A stretch of DNA of 37,103 nt from Halococcus agarilyticus (GTDB taxonomy: Archaea > Halobacteriota > Halobacteria > Halobacteriales > Halococcaceae), in NCBI RefSeq assembly GCF_000334895.1, contig NZ_BAFM01000025.1, positions 1-37,103 on the forward strand, read 5' to 3'. Below the pieces are notes generated by a model. It saw only the letters and a list, made by a program, of their open reading frames with translations, ran no database searches and was not told the origin of the DNA. Positions 7,950-15,424 of this stretch are shown here, one piece after another. The translations under genes were made by a program, and so were the position numbers. Positions within the stretch are counted from its first letter, which is position 1; the number at the start of each line of letters is the position of its first letter.

Positions 7950-8663
7950 ATGGCCGGAGAAGGCGGCATCGGCCCGTTCGGTCGAATTCTCGACGGGCGG
8001 GTTCCCGACCGCGACGCGCTGCCGTGGTACGTCGCGCCGGTGCCGCGCACGATCGAGGACCTCGGGTTCCGGCTCGTGTGGCTCGTCGTCGCCGTGAACC
8101 TCGTCGGCACGGCGTTCGGCTTCTGGTACTACCGGGTCCAGTTCGCGCAGACACCGATCGTGATGTGGCCGTTCGTTCCGGACAGTCCGCTGGCAACCTT
8201 GTTCATCGCACTCAGCCTCGCCGCGTGGAAGCTCGGCCACGATCCGGAGTGGCTCCACGCACTCGCCTTCTTCGGGTGTCTCAAGCTCGGCCTCTGGACG
8301 CCGTTCGTCCAGCTCGTTCTCAACGGTCCCGGTGGCATCGCGACGTGGCTCTACTGGTTCCTCGTCTTCAGCCACCTCGCGATGGCCCTCCAGGGGTTCG
8401 TGATCCACCGCTACGCGGACTTTCCGGTCGGCGCGGTCGCGGTCGCCGTGGCGTGGTACGGGGTCAACGACGTGGTCGATTACTTCGCGCCGCTGGTCGG
8501 CGATTTCCACCACACCCTCCTGCGGGCCGAGTTCGTCGACGGCGTGATCGATCACACGGTGGTCGCCCACGACCTCGCTGCGGCGGCGGCGGTGACGCTG
8601 ACGCTCGCCGCGACGTTCCTCGCGCTCGCCACCCGGGTGAAGAAGCTCGAAGCCGAGCGGTAG
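7950..8663 (+). CDS. DUF1405 family membrane protein
   Basis: A 237-residue integral membrane protein with about six hydrophobic helices. The FGFWYYRVQF, MWPFVPDSPLATLFIALSL and AWYGVNDVVDYF stretches are characteristic of DUF1405. Function is unknown. The ATG at 7950 is preferred over the upstream alternative at 7923, which adds only a short Pro/Arg-rich lead. The CGTTTTGCC stretch about 27 bp upstream could be a weak TATA element. It follows the cystathionine enzyme on the same strand after a 90-bp gap, so a separate promoter is likely. The C-terminus is a short charged cytoplasmic tail. Confidence 0.82.
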   Translation: MAGEGGIGPFGRILDGRVPDRDALPWYVAPVPRTIEDLGFRLVWLVVAVNLVGTAFGFWYYRVQFAQTPIVMWPFVPDSPLATLFIALSLAAWKLGHDPEWLHALAFFGCLKLGLWTPFVQLVLNGPGGIATWLYWFLVFSHLAMALQGFVIHRYADFPVGAVAVAVAWYGVNDVVDYFAPLVGDFHHTLLRAEFVDGVIDHTVVAHDLAAAAAVTLTLAATFLALATRVKKLEAER

Positions 8664-8739
8664 TGGGGAGCGCCGCTCGGCGGACGGACGGCGATCGTCG
8701 GCGGAACCACCGCTCGGAAAACTGGAAACCCGACGGTTC

Positions 8740-8748
8740 CATTTATGC
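8740..8748 (+). promoter_or_regulatory. TATA box of the Orc1/Cdc6 gene
   Basis: CATTTATGC lies 25-33 bp upstream of the GTG at 8773, supporting a leaderless transcript starting at the GTG. Confidence 0.5.
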
Positions 8749-8772
8749 TCGTTCGGCCGGCACGTCTCGGGT

Positions 8773-9777
8773 GTGATTCAGGATGCCCGCATTCTCCGCG
8801 ACGAGTTCATCCCGAACGAGGTCGGGCATCGCGATTCGGAGATGAACGCGCTGACCCGCGCGCTCGACCCGGTGACGCGGGACGAGCCGGCCGAGACCGC
8901 GCTCCTGTTCGGCCCCTCGGGAGCCGGCAAGACCTGTCTCGCACGATTTGCGGTCGATCGGCTGCGCGAGAGCGTGATCGACCTCACTCACCAGTACGTC
9001 AACTGCTGGCAGGACTACACCAGGTTTCGCGCGCTGTATCGCCTCCTCGAAGCCATCGGCCCGACCTACGACGTTCACCGCCAGTCGACGCCGACCGACG
9101 AGCTTCTCGAACGGCTCGAAGCGTACGACGGCCCGCCGTTCGTGGCCATTCTCGACGAGGTCGACCAGCTCGAAGACGAGCGCGTGCTCTACGATCTATA
9201 CCGGATTCCGGGGATCTCGATGGTGCTGATCGCCAACCGTGAGCCCGAACTGTTCGCACGACTAGATGAACGGCTCGTCTCGCGGCTCCACGGCGCGACC
9301 CGCATCAGGTTCGAGAAGTACGCGGTCGACGAACTCGTTTCGATCCTCGAAGACCGGGTTCGGTGGGGGCTCGACGACGGTGCGATCGATCGCGACGGGC
9401 TCGCGCGGATCGCCGACGCGGCCGCCGGCGACGCCCGCGTGGCGATCACCGTGCTCCGCAACGCCGCGAGACGCGCCGAACGCGACGGGGCCGCGACGAT
9501 CACGCCCGCGACGATCGAGGCGGCGATCCCGGCGGGCCGAACCGCGGTCCAGCGGAAACACGTCGATCAGCTCACCCCTCACCAGCGCGCGCTCTACGGG
9601 ATCGTCGAGGAGCACGGGTCGATCGCGCCAGGCGACCTCTACGAGGCGTACGCCGCGCGCGTCGACGAGCCGAAGACCGATCGAACGGTCCGCAACCACC
9701 TCTCGAAGCTCGCCCACTACAACCTCGTCGTGAAGGAAGGCGAGGGTCGTGGACGAACCTATCGACTTCGGGATTGA
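8773..9777 (+). CDS. Orc1/Cdc6-family AAA+ ATPase
   Basis: A 334-residue archaeal Orc1/Cdc6 protein: Walker A GPSGAGKT at residues 47-54, Walker B AILDEVDQL near 130, sensor-1 VLIANRE, an arginine-bearing sensor-2 region (DARVAITVLRNAARRAE), and a C-terminal winged helix (about 265-334) with TPHQRALYGIVEE and RTVRNHLSKLAHYNLV. Family members bind origin recognition boxes and load the replicative helicase. This one is shorter than the usual ~400 aa. No clear tandem origin boxes or AT-rich unwinding element lie beside it, so it may be one of the several haloarchaeal paralogues not tied to an adjacent origin. The GTG start is supported by the upstream TATA box. Confidence 0.88.
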   Translation: MIQDARILRDEFIPNEVGHRDSEMNALTRALDPVTRDEPAETALLFGPSGAGKTCLARFAVDRLRESVIDLTHQYVNCWQDYTRFRALYRLLEAIGPTYDVHRQSTPTDELLERLEAYDGPPFVAILDEVDQLEDERVLYDLYRIPGISMVLIANREPELFARLDERLVSRLHGATRIRFEKYAVDELVSILEDRVRWGLDDGAIDRDGLARIADAAAGDARVAITVLRNAARRAERDGAATITPATIEAAIPAGRTAVQRKHVDQLTPHQRALYGIVEEHGSIAPGDLYEAYAARVDEPKTDRTVRNHLSKLAHYNLVVKEGEGRGRTYRLRD

Positions 9778-9836
9778 CAGGGAGTTCCGGAAGTCCGACG
9801 CGCGCGTTCAGTAGGTCAGCCCGATAGTCCAGCTGT

Positions 9837-10022
9837 ATGGACAGTCCCGAATCACTCGGCGCCCGCGCTCGCCGCCTCGGATCACTCGCTGCCGGCGACG
9901 GCGACGCCACGCCCGACGCGGACGAGGTTTCGCGGGCCTACCGCTACCTTCGCCTCGTGAAGTTGGCCCTCGTGATCGTCGCGACGGCGCTCACGATCGC
10001 TCGGATGCTCGGCTGGCTGTGA
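9837..10022 (+). CDS. Small single-span membrane protein, unknown function
   Basis: A 61-residue protein with a polar, acidic N-terminus and one C-terminal hydrophobic helix (LVKLALVIVATALTIARMLGWL). I do not recognise a family. It sits between the Orc1/Cdc6 gene and a zinc-binding unknown on the same strand. The acidic N-terminus and codon usage resemble neighbouring real genes, and no conflicting gene exists on either strand. Confidence 0.55.
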   Translation: MDSPESLGARARRLGSLAAGDGDATPDADEVSRAYRYLRLVKLALVIVATALTIARMLGWL

Positions 10023-10104
10023 TCTGGCCCACCGCGGAACTTCCGGCAATCCGGCCCGCTCGCTTACGCCGGCTCGACAGTGCGATCCCGGTGGAGGGAA
10101 CGAA

Positions 10105-10692
10105 ATGATCGGCGCAACCGCCTTCTGTCCGAAGACCGGCGCACAGCTCTCCGAACGACGCCACTACGACGAGCGTGGCCGCTCGCTCCGCGCACCCGTC
10201 GCGGACGGGATCGTCGACGGCGACGAGCTCGACGGCGAACTCACGGCGGGGGCGGTGCGGTCGTCGCGGCGCGCGCTGCTCGCACACTTTCGCCGCAGCC
10301 ACCAGCGCCACGGGTCGGCGGACGCCGACCTCTATCGGACGGTCGCGCTCTGGCTCCGGCGACTCAAGCGGGCGGCGAGCGGCCCGCACGAACCGGATAC
10401 GATCGTCTGGCTCGCGCTGAGCGCACGGGTTCGCGAGGCGGAGCACGACGCCGACTGGATGCTGGCCCACGTCGCGATCCGCTGTCCGCGGTGTCACGGC
10501 CGGCTCAGCTACGAGCGGCTCGGTTCGGAAACGATCCACGCGGCATGTGGCACCGACTGCACCGACGACAGCGCCGATCGCCTGGCCGAGATCGAAACGC
10601 TCGCCCGTGATCTCTACGCTCGGGCGTTCCCGTCGTCCGAGGAGGCACGCTTTCCACGGAGCTGGCCGGAGACGGCCGCCGCTGGCGATTGA
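10105..10692 (+). CDS. Haloarchaeal protein with zinc-binding cysteines, unknown function
   Basis: A 195-residue protein without a family I can name. A lone Cys near residue 8 (FCPKTG) is followed by a helical, Arg/Ala-rich middle, then CPRCHGRLSY near residue 132 and a CGTDC pair about 20 residues later. Together these form a probable Cys4 zinc ribbon. The C-terminus is helical and acidic. GGTGGAGG ends 7 bp before the ATG, a Shine-Dalgarno-like sequence that is unusual in this mostly leaderless window and suggests co-transcription with the small membrane protein upstream. It converges on the HFX_2341-family gene across a hairpin-rich 95-bp gap. Confidence 0.7.
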   Translation: MIGATAFCPKTGAQLSERRHYDERGRSLRAPVADGIVDGDELDGELTAGAVRSSRRALLAHFRRSHQRHGSADADLYRTVALWLRRLKRAASGPHEPDTIVWLALSARVREAEHDADWMLAHVAIRCPRCHGRLSYERLGSETIHAACGTDCTDDSADRLAEIETLARDLYARAFPSSEEARFPRSWPETAAAGD

Positions 10693-10723
10693 GTGGTGTC
10701 GTTTGCGTGGCGATCGGTCGTTC

Positions 10724-10806
10724 GGAAATCCTCACTCCGTTCGGATTTTCCCTGCTCGCGGCTCCGCCGCTCGCGTTTTCGAGGTGCTCACTCCGCTCGC
10801 ACCTCG
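10724..10806. terminator. Three consecutive hairpins between convergent genes
   Basis: GGAAATCC (10724) pairs with GGATTTTCC (10743-10751) around an 11-nt loop. GCGGC-TCC-GCCGC occupies 10758-10770. CGAGGTGC (10780) pairs perfectly with GCACCTCG (10799-10806) around TCACTCCGCTC. The first and third loops differ by one base, so they look like copies of one element. The third hairpin overlaps the last codons of the minus-strand gene. Confidence 0.5.
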
Positions 10807-11687
10807 CCGTCCGCGTGCGAGCGCACCCACAGCTCGCCGATGCGCGAGAGCCGCGTCCGGTGGGATTTGCCGTGGGCGTCCTGCTCGATGTACCCCTTCC
10901 CGCCGGGACCGAGTCGGTCGACGTTGTAGATCACCTTCGACCGGAAGCTGTCGGTGTACTCCTCGCTCAGTTCGTTCGCCAGCGCGTGGGCGAGCTCGGA
11001 GACGCTCTCGAAGGGGCCGTCCTCGCCGAGTTTGAACAGGATCAGCTCCTCGAACGGTTTGACGTTCGAGAAGGAGGCCACCGGGAGTTCGATGATGTGG
11101 CTGCCGTCGACCGCCTTCGCGCCGATGGTGGTGCCGCGCTCGTCGAACTCCGCGAGCAGGTCGCGCGCGCTCTGGAGGCGTTCGTCGACCCGCTCGTCGT
11201 CGATCTCGCCCGCGAGGTCAGCGAGGAGGTCGATCTGTCTGTGGAGCTCCTCGGCGAGTTCGGTTTCTAAGTACTTCTCGGGGATGGTGTAGTAGGTGTG
11301 GATCCGGCCGCGGTCCTCGCTGCGCTCGACGCCGATCGAGTGGGCGGCGGTGGCGAAGGCGAAGCTCACCGTGCGAGGCATCGCGCTGATGTTGGCCCAG
11401 ACCTCCCGGTCGGCGTCGAGCTCGGTGTTGATCATCTCGTATGCCTGCTCGAACGCCGCATCGTAGTCGTACACGTCGTCGACGACGAACCGCTCGGTGT
11501 CCGCACCGAGCAGGTTCCGGAAGTCCTGTTCGAGCTTCGCCGCGAGATTGCGGGAGTACTCGACGTTCGCGGCGCTCCCGACCGCGCCTTCGAGGAGGAT
11601 CACGTGATCGACGTCGAGTTTGTCGCGCACCAGGGGCGCGATCAGCCGGTCGTAGTCGAACCCGACCGGCACGATGTGGGTCTGCAT
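10788..11687 (-). CDS. HFX_2341 family (DUF6293) transcriptional regulator-like protein
   Basis: A 299-residue haloarchaeal protein. The N-terminal half (MQTHIVPVGFDYDRLIAPL, then VWANISAMPRTVSFAFATAAHSI) has a Rossmann-like CARF-resembling layout, and the C-terminal half looks like a winged helix (FEELILFKLGEDGPF through LWVRSH). The family name and regulator role come from related haloarchaeal proteins; the ligand and targets are unknown. I chose the ATG at 11687 because the conserved beta strand begins there and GCTTATTCG at 11709-11718 is a well-spaced TATA box. It is convergent with the zinc-binding unknown. The upstream neighbour on the same strand is a CsaA-like gene 62 bp away. Confidence 0.78.
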   Translation of the reverse strand: MQTHIVPVGFDYDRLIAPLVRDKLDVDHVILLEGAVGSAANVEYSRNLAAKLEQDFRNLLGADTERFVVDDVYDYDAAFEQAYEMINTELDADREVWANISAMPRTVSFAFATAAHSIGVERSEDRGRIHTYYTIPEKYLETELAEELHRQIDLLADLAGEIDDERVDERLQSARDLLAEFDERGTTIGAKAVDGSHIIELPVASFSNVKPFEELILFKLGEDGPFESVSELAHALANELSEEYTDSFRSKVIYNVDRLGPGGKGYIEQDAHGKSHRTRLSRIGELWVRSHADGEVRAE

Positions 11688-11749
11688 ACGCGTCCTATCA
11701 GGGAACGACGAATAAGCGTTGCCGAGCGGATCGATCCCCGCGCTCCCGA

Positions 11750-12106
11750 TCAGTACACCCGCGCGCCGTTCTCGACATCGGATTCGGGCTGGAGATGCAC
11801 GACGCCGTCGCCGTCGGCCGCGTCGACCCCGGTCACGAGACACTGGCTCTCGAAGCCCGCAATCTGAACGGTGCCGAGGTTCACGACTGCGACGACCTGG
11901 CGACCGAGGAGTTCCTCGCGGTCGTAGCGCGTCAGCCCGGCGGCCGACTGGAGTGTTTCGCCGCCGAAGTCGACATCGAGCTTGTAGACGTCCTTTCGTG
12001 CTTCGGGGAACGCCTCGACGGAGACGATCTCGCCAACGCGCATTTCCACGTCGTCGAGGAACGCTTCGGGACCGATGTCGGGTTCGTCGATGCCCATGAG
12101 TCCCAT
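11750..12106 (-). CDS. CsaA-like tRNA-binding domain protein
   Basis: A 118-residue single-domain OB-fold protein of the tRNA-binding/CsaA/MetRS C-terminal type: VEMRVGEIVSVEAFPEARK, then YKLDVDFG, LLGRQVVAVVNLGTVQIAGFESQCLV and VHLQPES. Such domains bind tRNA or act as export-related chaperones, and the role here is unknown. Two start codons (12106 and 12097) are both plausible. It reads toward the HFX_2341-family gene. Upstream is the second long repeat-bearing gap. Confidence 0.85.
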   Translation of the reverse strand: MGLMGIDEPDIGPEAFLDDVEMRVGEIVSVEAFPEARKDVYKLDVDFGGETLQSAAGLTRYDREELLGRQVVAVVNLGTVQIAGFESQCLVTGVDAADGDGVVHLQPESDVENGARVY

Positions 12107-12196
12107 GTGTCGTCGGGTCTCATGACTGCATCGGAGCCGCAGCGGCCGGCGGTCGCGGTGCGGTTGCGGTGGTGGAAGCGGTGTGGTGGGGGTACC

Positions 12197-12265
12197 TGGC
12201 GGATGAAGGGCGAGCGAGCGAAGTGAGCGAGGGCTTCGGCGGTGCTGTGCGATGGCGGAGGTGGG
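12197..12265 (+). repeat. Repeat unit U3
   Basis: Begins TGGCGGATGAAGGGCGAG, identical to U2 over 18 bases, then a variable GAGCGAAGTGAGC segment, then GAGGGCTTCGGCGGTGCTGT. It matches the units starting at 2405 and 2495. Confidence 0.7.
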
Positions 12266-12437
12266 TGCCGTGCGGTCGCGGAAAGCGCCAGCAGTTCTAC
12301 CGCGAGCGATCGAAGGGAGCGAGCGGGCCGACGACTGACCGGAGTTCTCGTGAGCGACCGTAGGGAGCGAACGAGAGCACGGAAGGGCTTCGCTCTTCCG
12401 GAGGGAAGGAGGAGGCTTTTGGTCCAGATTTTGCTAG

Positions 12438-12483
12438 CGAGGCGCTACGCGCCTCGGACCATTCGCGCGGCTTCGCCGCGCGA
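12438..12483. terminator. Double perfect hairpin downstream of the idi homologue
   Basis: CGAGGCGC-TAC-GCGCCTCG (12438-12456) is an 8-bp perfect stem with a 3-nt loop. TCGCGCGGC-TTC-GCCGCGCGA (12463-12483) is a 9-bp perfect stem. They lie 50-95 bp past the stop codon on the minus strand, followed by a run of A's (minus strand) and then CTGGACC. Confidence 0.5.
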
Positions 12484-12532
12484 AGCCAGCGAGGGAGCGC
12501 GTAGCGCGACTGAGCGCAGCAAGAGGTGGGTT

Positions 12533-13105
12533 CTAGAAGTCGCGCCGCATCGCGATCTCGAACCAGGGACAGAGCCGGAGCTGGCGGTACCACCGCGGGT
12601 TCTCGTGGAGATGTTCGTAGGGAGCCCACAGCAGCCCCGCGACCTCGCTCTCGTCGGGGTCGAGGTCGGTATCGGCAAGCGTGGCCTTCAGCACGGTGCA
12701 GACCTCGTGTTCGACGCCCTCGTCGTAGTAGTAGCGTTTGTACTCGAAGCGGTCGGTCACCCGGACCTCCTCGTACTGGTCGGCGGTGATGCCGAGCTCG
12801 TCGACCAGGCGCTCGCGGGTGGCCTCGACTTGGGTCTGGCCCTCGACGGGATGGGAGGCGACGGTGCCGTCCCAGAAGGTGTCCCAGAGGCGCTTTTCGG
12901 GGCTGCGCTGGGCGAGCAGGATGCGGCCGTCCTCGTCGAAGACGAGCACCGTGAACGCGCGGTGGCGGGTCCCGTCGCCGGTGTGGGCGTCGAGGCGGTT
13001 GACCGTTCCCTGTGGTTCGTCGTCGCCGTCGACCGCGATCACGTCCTGGCCGGCGTTCGGGTGGGCCGTGTCGGACGCTGCGTCGGCTGACTCCTTCGTG
13101 CTCAT
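12533..13105 (-). CDS. Type 1 isopentenyl-diphosphate delta-isomerase homologue, catalytic Cys replaced by Ala
   Basis: A 190-residue NUDIX-fold protein whose layout follows type 1 IDI. The metal ligands are all there: H41 and H48 (LDAHTGDGTRHRAF), H85 (ASHP), and E132 and E134 (VEHEVC). W78 and the C-terminal PRWYR region also match. The E. coli catalytic Cys67 (NSVCGHP) corresponds to A83 (GTVASHP) here. IDI interconverts isopentenyl and dimethylallyl diphosphate for archaeal lipids and carotenoids. Without the Cys this protein may have another chemistry or be a related NUDIX hydrolase. The classical NUDIX box is also not intact. The start at 13105 is followed by an acidic, poorly conserved lead of about 20 residues. 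Confidence 0.82.
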   Translation of the reverse strand: MSTKESADAASDTAHPNAGQDVIAVDGDDEPQGTVNRLDAHTGDGTRHRAFTVLVFDEDGRILLAQRSPEKRLWDTFWDGTVASHPVEGQTQVEATRERLVDELGITADQYEEVRVTDRFEYKRYYYDEGVEHEVCTVLKATLADTDLDPDESEVAGLLWAPYEHLHENPRWYRQLRLCPWFEIAMRRDF

Positions 13106-13162
13106 GGGTGGGTCTCGCGGAGGGGCCTCAAAGTGGCTTCGACTCCCGGAGCGATCGATGGA

Positions 13163-14143
13163 TCACTCCGGGGGCTGCGGGTCGATCTCGTAGCCCTCGC
13201 CGACCCGGATCGAGAGCGCGCCCCGTTCGGTTTCGACGTCCAGATCGCGCGCGGAGAGCATCTCGCCGTCGAGGCTGAACGTGCCTGGCTCGCCGTCCCG
13301 GACCGAGATCGAGAGTTCGGCGGTTTCGAGCCGGGTGATGTTCGACGTGTCGGTGCCCAGCAGCCGCCGGAGGGTGGCCTCGCCGACGAGCTTCCCGGTC
13401 GGGCGGTCCTCGATGATCGTGACCTCGAACCGGCCGTCCTCCATGTCGGCCTGGGTGTGGCCCTCGACCGGGAACCGGCGACCGTTGCCGACGAGGACGA
13501 ACGCCGCCTCGCCGTGCCACGACTGCTCGTCCGTGGCGGTCTCGACGTCGAGCGTGAGCCCCTCGAAGTCGGCGGCAGTTCGGATCGTGTTGACGACGTA
13601 TGCGAGCACGCCGAAGGAGTCCTTCATGTCGGCGGTGGTTTCGGAGCTCGCGTCGGCGGTCAGCCCCGCGATCGTGGAGTTGACGAACGGACGGCCGTTC
13701 GCGATCCCGAGGTCGACCTGTCTCGTGTCGCCGGTTTCGAGCACCGAGAACGCCTCCTCAACGCTCCCGACGCCGATGTTGCCGGCGAAGTTGTTGCCCG
13801 TCCCCGTTGGCACGACACCGACGGTCGTCGAGTCGAGCGCGTCGGCGTCGTAGAGGCCCCGCACCACCTCGTGAATCGTCCCGTCGCCCCCGGCGGCCGC
13901 GACGAGGTCGGCGTTCGCCGCCTCGCGCCCGAAGTCGATCGCGTCGCCGCTCTCGTGGGTCTCCCGCACCGCGAAGTCGTGGTCGGTGGCGAGCTCGCGG
14001 ATCCGTTCGGCGTGATCGGCGCTGCCGCTCACCGGGTTGAGGACGAGCACCCGCGACGCGTCTCCAGAATCGGCGTCGCGGCCGCCGTCAGCGCGGACGG
14101 GTCGCCCGCGAATCGGCGGCGTGCGTCCCGGTCGTCGGGCCAT
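13163..14143 (-). CDS. Diacylglycerol kinase-like (YegS/DagK family) lipid kinase
   Basis: A 326-residue protein of the diacylglycerol kinase catalytic family. It has VLVLNPVSGSADH near residue 33, the nucleotide-binding AAAGGDGTIHEVV, VPTGTGNNFAGN, a GHTQADMEDGRFEVTII strand, and the C-terminal SLDGEM motif that closes the active site. It probably phosphorylates a lipid alcohol such as an archaeol-type or diacylglycerol-like substrate; the substrate cannot be specified. The ATG at 14143 is followed by a short Arg/Pro-rich lead. The gene is 57 bp from the idi homologue on the same strand and divergent from the PHP gene with only about 53 bp between starts, so both promoters share that gap. 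Confidence 0.87.
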   Translation of the reverse strand: MARRPGRTPPIRGRPVRADGGRDADSGDASRVLVLNPVSGSADHAERIRELATDHDFAVRETHESGDAIDFGREAANADLVAAAGGDGTIHEVVRGLYDADALDSTTVGVVPTGTGNNFAGNIGVGSVEEAFSVLETGDTRQVDLGIANGRPFVNSTIAGLTADASSETTADMKDSFGVLAYVVNTIRTAADFEGLTLDVETATDEQSWHGEAAFVLVGNGRRFPVEGHTQADMEDGRFEVTIIEDRPTGKLVGEATLRRLLGTDTSNITRLETAELSISVRDGEPGTFSLDGEMLSARDLDVETERGALSIRVGEGYEIDPQPPE

Positions 14144-14196
14144 GGCCCACCGATTGCGGACGGAACAGCAAAGGTCTGCCGGGTTCTTTGACCCAC

Positions 14197-14904
14197 GTGT
14201 ACCGGATCGACCTCCACGCACACACACGATTCTTCCACGGTCACCGCCGGCTCGGCGACGCCTACGACCCGCTCGGGGCGAGGCTGCTCACCGGGACCGC
14301 GCGCCTCCGTGGGCTCGACGGTGTCGCCACCACCAACCACGACTACTATCGGGAGTTCGACGACGAACTCGCCGGCGTGGCGGTCATCCCCGGTATCGAG
14401 GTCTCGACCACGAAGGGTCACGTGCTCGTGGTCGGCCCCGACCCGCCGGCCGAGACGGTTCGCGGGGAGCTCACCCCCTCGGAGGTCGTCGAAATCGCCC
14501 ACGACCGGAACTGTGCTGCGATCGTCGCTCATCCGTACCGGAACTCCACAGTGAGGGAGGTCGACGCGTCGTTCGACGCCATCGAGGTCAACGGGAAACA
14601 CCCGCGAACCCGGGAGTGGGTCGAGCGCCTCGCCGACCGTCACGGCCTCCCGATGACCGGCGGCAGCGACGCCCACTACCCGCCGGAGGTCGGGCGGGCG
14701 TACACCGCGATCGACGTCGACGACCCCACGCCAGAGAACGTGGTTGCAGCGATCAAGGACGGACGAGTCGAGCCGCGAGTCGACGACTGGCTGCCCTACC
14801 AGGTCATCGGCCGACTCTACCGGTACGTCCACGAGGAAAGCGATCAGTTCGACCGTCCGGAGTGGGCGACGCCCGGTGTCGGCGCACCACCGGAGGACGA
14901 CTGA
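14197..14904 (+). CDS. PHP domain metal-dependent phosphoesterase
   Basis: A 235-residue PHP protein. It has the first metal motif DLHAHTRF at residues 4-11, TTNHDYYREFDDE, GIEVSTTKGHVLV, VAHPYRN, and the late GGSDAHYPPEVG, together the set of His/Asp metal ligands of the polymerase-and-histidinol-phosphatase family. Members hydrolyse phosphoesters such as nucleotides, and the substrate is unknown. A TTG at 14188 would add three residues, but the GTG at 14197 puts the metal motif at the usual distance from the N-terminus. The final ~30 residues are acidic and not part of the fold. Confidence 0.85.
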   Translation: MYRIDLHAHTRFFHGHRRLGDAYDPLGARLLTGTARLRGLDGVATTNHDYYREFDDELAGVAVIPGIEVSTTKGHVLVVGPDPPAETVRGELTPSEVVEIAHDRNCAAIVAHPYRNSTVREVDASFDAIEVNGKHPRTREWVERLADRHGLPMTGGSDAHYPPEVGRAYTAIDVDDPTPENVVAAIKDGRVEPRVDDWLPYQVIGRLYRYVHEESDQFDRPEWATPGVGAPPEDD

Positions 14905-14911
14905 CGATATC

Positions 14912-15325
14912 CTACCCGCGGCGTTCGTCGAGGATCAGCCGGGTCTTGGTGCTCACGACGTCGTCGAGCTCGCGGGCCTGGGTGATCAGCGCGTTGACCG
15001 CGGCCGTATCGGCCGCGTCGACGACGAGCACCACGTCCTGCTCGCCCGAGACCTGCCAGACGAAATCCACCTCGGGCCACTCGGTCATCCGCTTCGAGAC
15101 CGCCGAGGTGTCGACGTCGACCGCGACCCCGACCTCGATCATCGCCTTGATGTTCCCAGTACGGGTGGTCACGGTGAACCGCTCGATGGTGCCGTCCTCG
15201 ACGAGCTGCTCGACGCGGTTTCTGACCGTTCCCTCGGAGGTTCCGACCGCTTCGGCGATTTCGGTGTAGGGCGTCCGGGAGTCCCGTCGGAGGACGTTCA
15301 GGATGCGGCGATCGAGGTCGTCCAT
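14912..15325 (-). CDS. Lrp/AsnC family transcriptional regulator
   Basis: A 137-residue Lrp/AsnC regulator: an N-terminal winged helix (MDDLDRRILNVLRRDSRTPY, with recognition helix around SEGTVRNRVEQLVEDG) and a C-terminal RAM-type alpha/beta domain from about residue 62. These proteins form dimers to octamers and often sense amino acids. It is divergent from carA, with 98 bp between starts. Two near-identical palindromes (15358-15372 and 15410-15424) lie in that gap. The first overlaps the expected promoter of this gene and the second lies between the carA TATA box and its start. I infer autoregulation and control of carA. Confidence 0.9.
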   Translation of the reverse strand: MDDLDRRILNVLRRDSRTPYTEIAEAVGTSEGTVRNRVEQLVEDGTIERFTVTTRTGNIKAMIEVGVAVDVDTSAVSKRMTEWPEVDFVWQVSGEQDVVLVVDAADTAAVNALITQARELDDVVSTKTRLILDERRG

Positions 15326-15357
15326 TCCCGGCTGTACCGATCGCCGGCACTTCACGA

Positions 15358-15372
15358 TTACGAATATCGTAA
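15358..15372. promoter_or_regulatory. Palindromic operator 1 (Lrp/carA intergenic)
   Basis: TTACGAATATCGTAA: perfect 6-bp arms TTACGA/TCGTAA with a 3-bp AT spacer. It lies 33-47 bp upstream of the lrp start, at its likely BRE/TATA region. Confidence 0.7.
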
Positions 15373-15389
15373 CCTTGTTTCGAACACAA

Positions 15390-15398
15390 CGGTTATTA
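15390..15398 (+). promoter_or_regulatory. TATA box of carA
   Basis: CGGTTATTAC, 26-34 bp upstream of the carA ATG at 15424, implies a leaderless transcript. Confidence 0.5.
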
Positions 15399-15409
15399 CG
15401 GGTGCGTCT

Positions 15410-15424
15410 GTACGCATATCGTAA
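15410..15424. promoter_or_regulatory. Palindromic operator 2, overlapping the carA start
   Basis: GTACGCATATCGTAA matches operator 1 at 13 of 15 positions. Centre-to-centre distance is 52 bp, close to five helical turns. It sits downstream of the TATA box and touches the first base of the carA ATG, so a bound protein would block initiation. Confidence 0.7.

Larger units (their letters stand above)
12107..12532. repeat. Intergenic region with third repeat unit and strong hairpins
   Basis: No convincing gene in 425 bp. It holds repeat unit U3 (from 12197), a shared GCGCCAGCAGT(T/C)CTACCG block also found at 2568-2585, several purine-rich GAGCGAA-type stretches, the TTTTGGTCCAGATTTTG block matching 2620-2640, and perfect hairpins at 12438-12456 and 12463-12483. 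It ends at the idi homologue stop codon in a sequence like that at the pdxS stop (GGTGGGTTCTAG versus GTGGGTGACTAG). Confidence 0.7.

Noticed and set aside
8664-8772. Origin recognition boxes beside the Orc1/Cdc6 gene
   Set aside because: Only a partial match (CTGGAAAC with a nearby GTTCCA) is present, with no repeated boxes and no AT-rich unwinding stretch.
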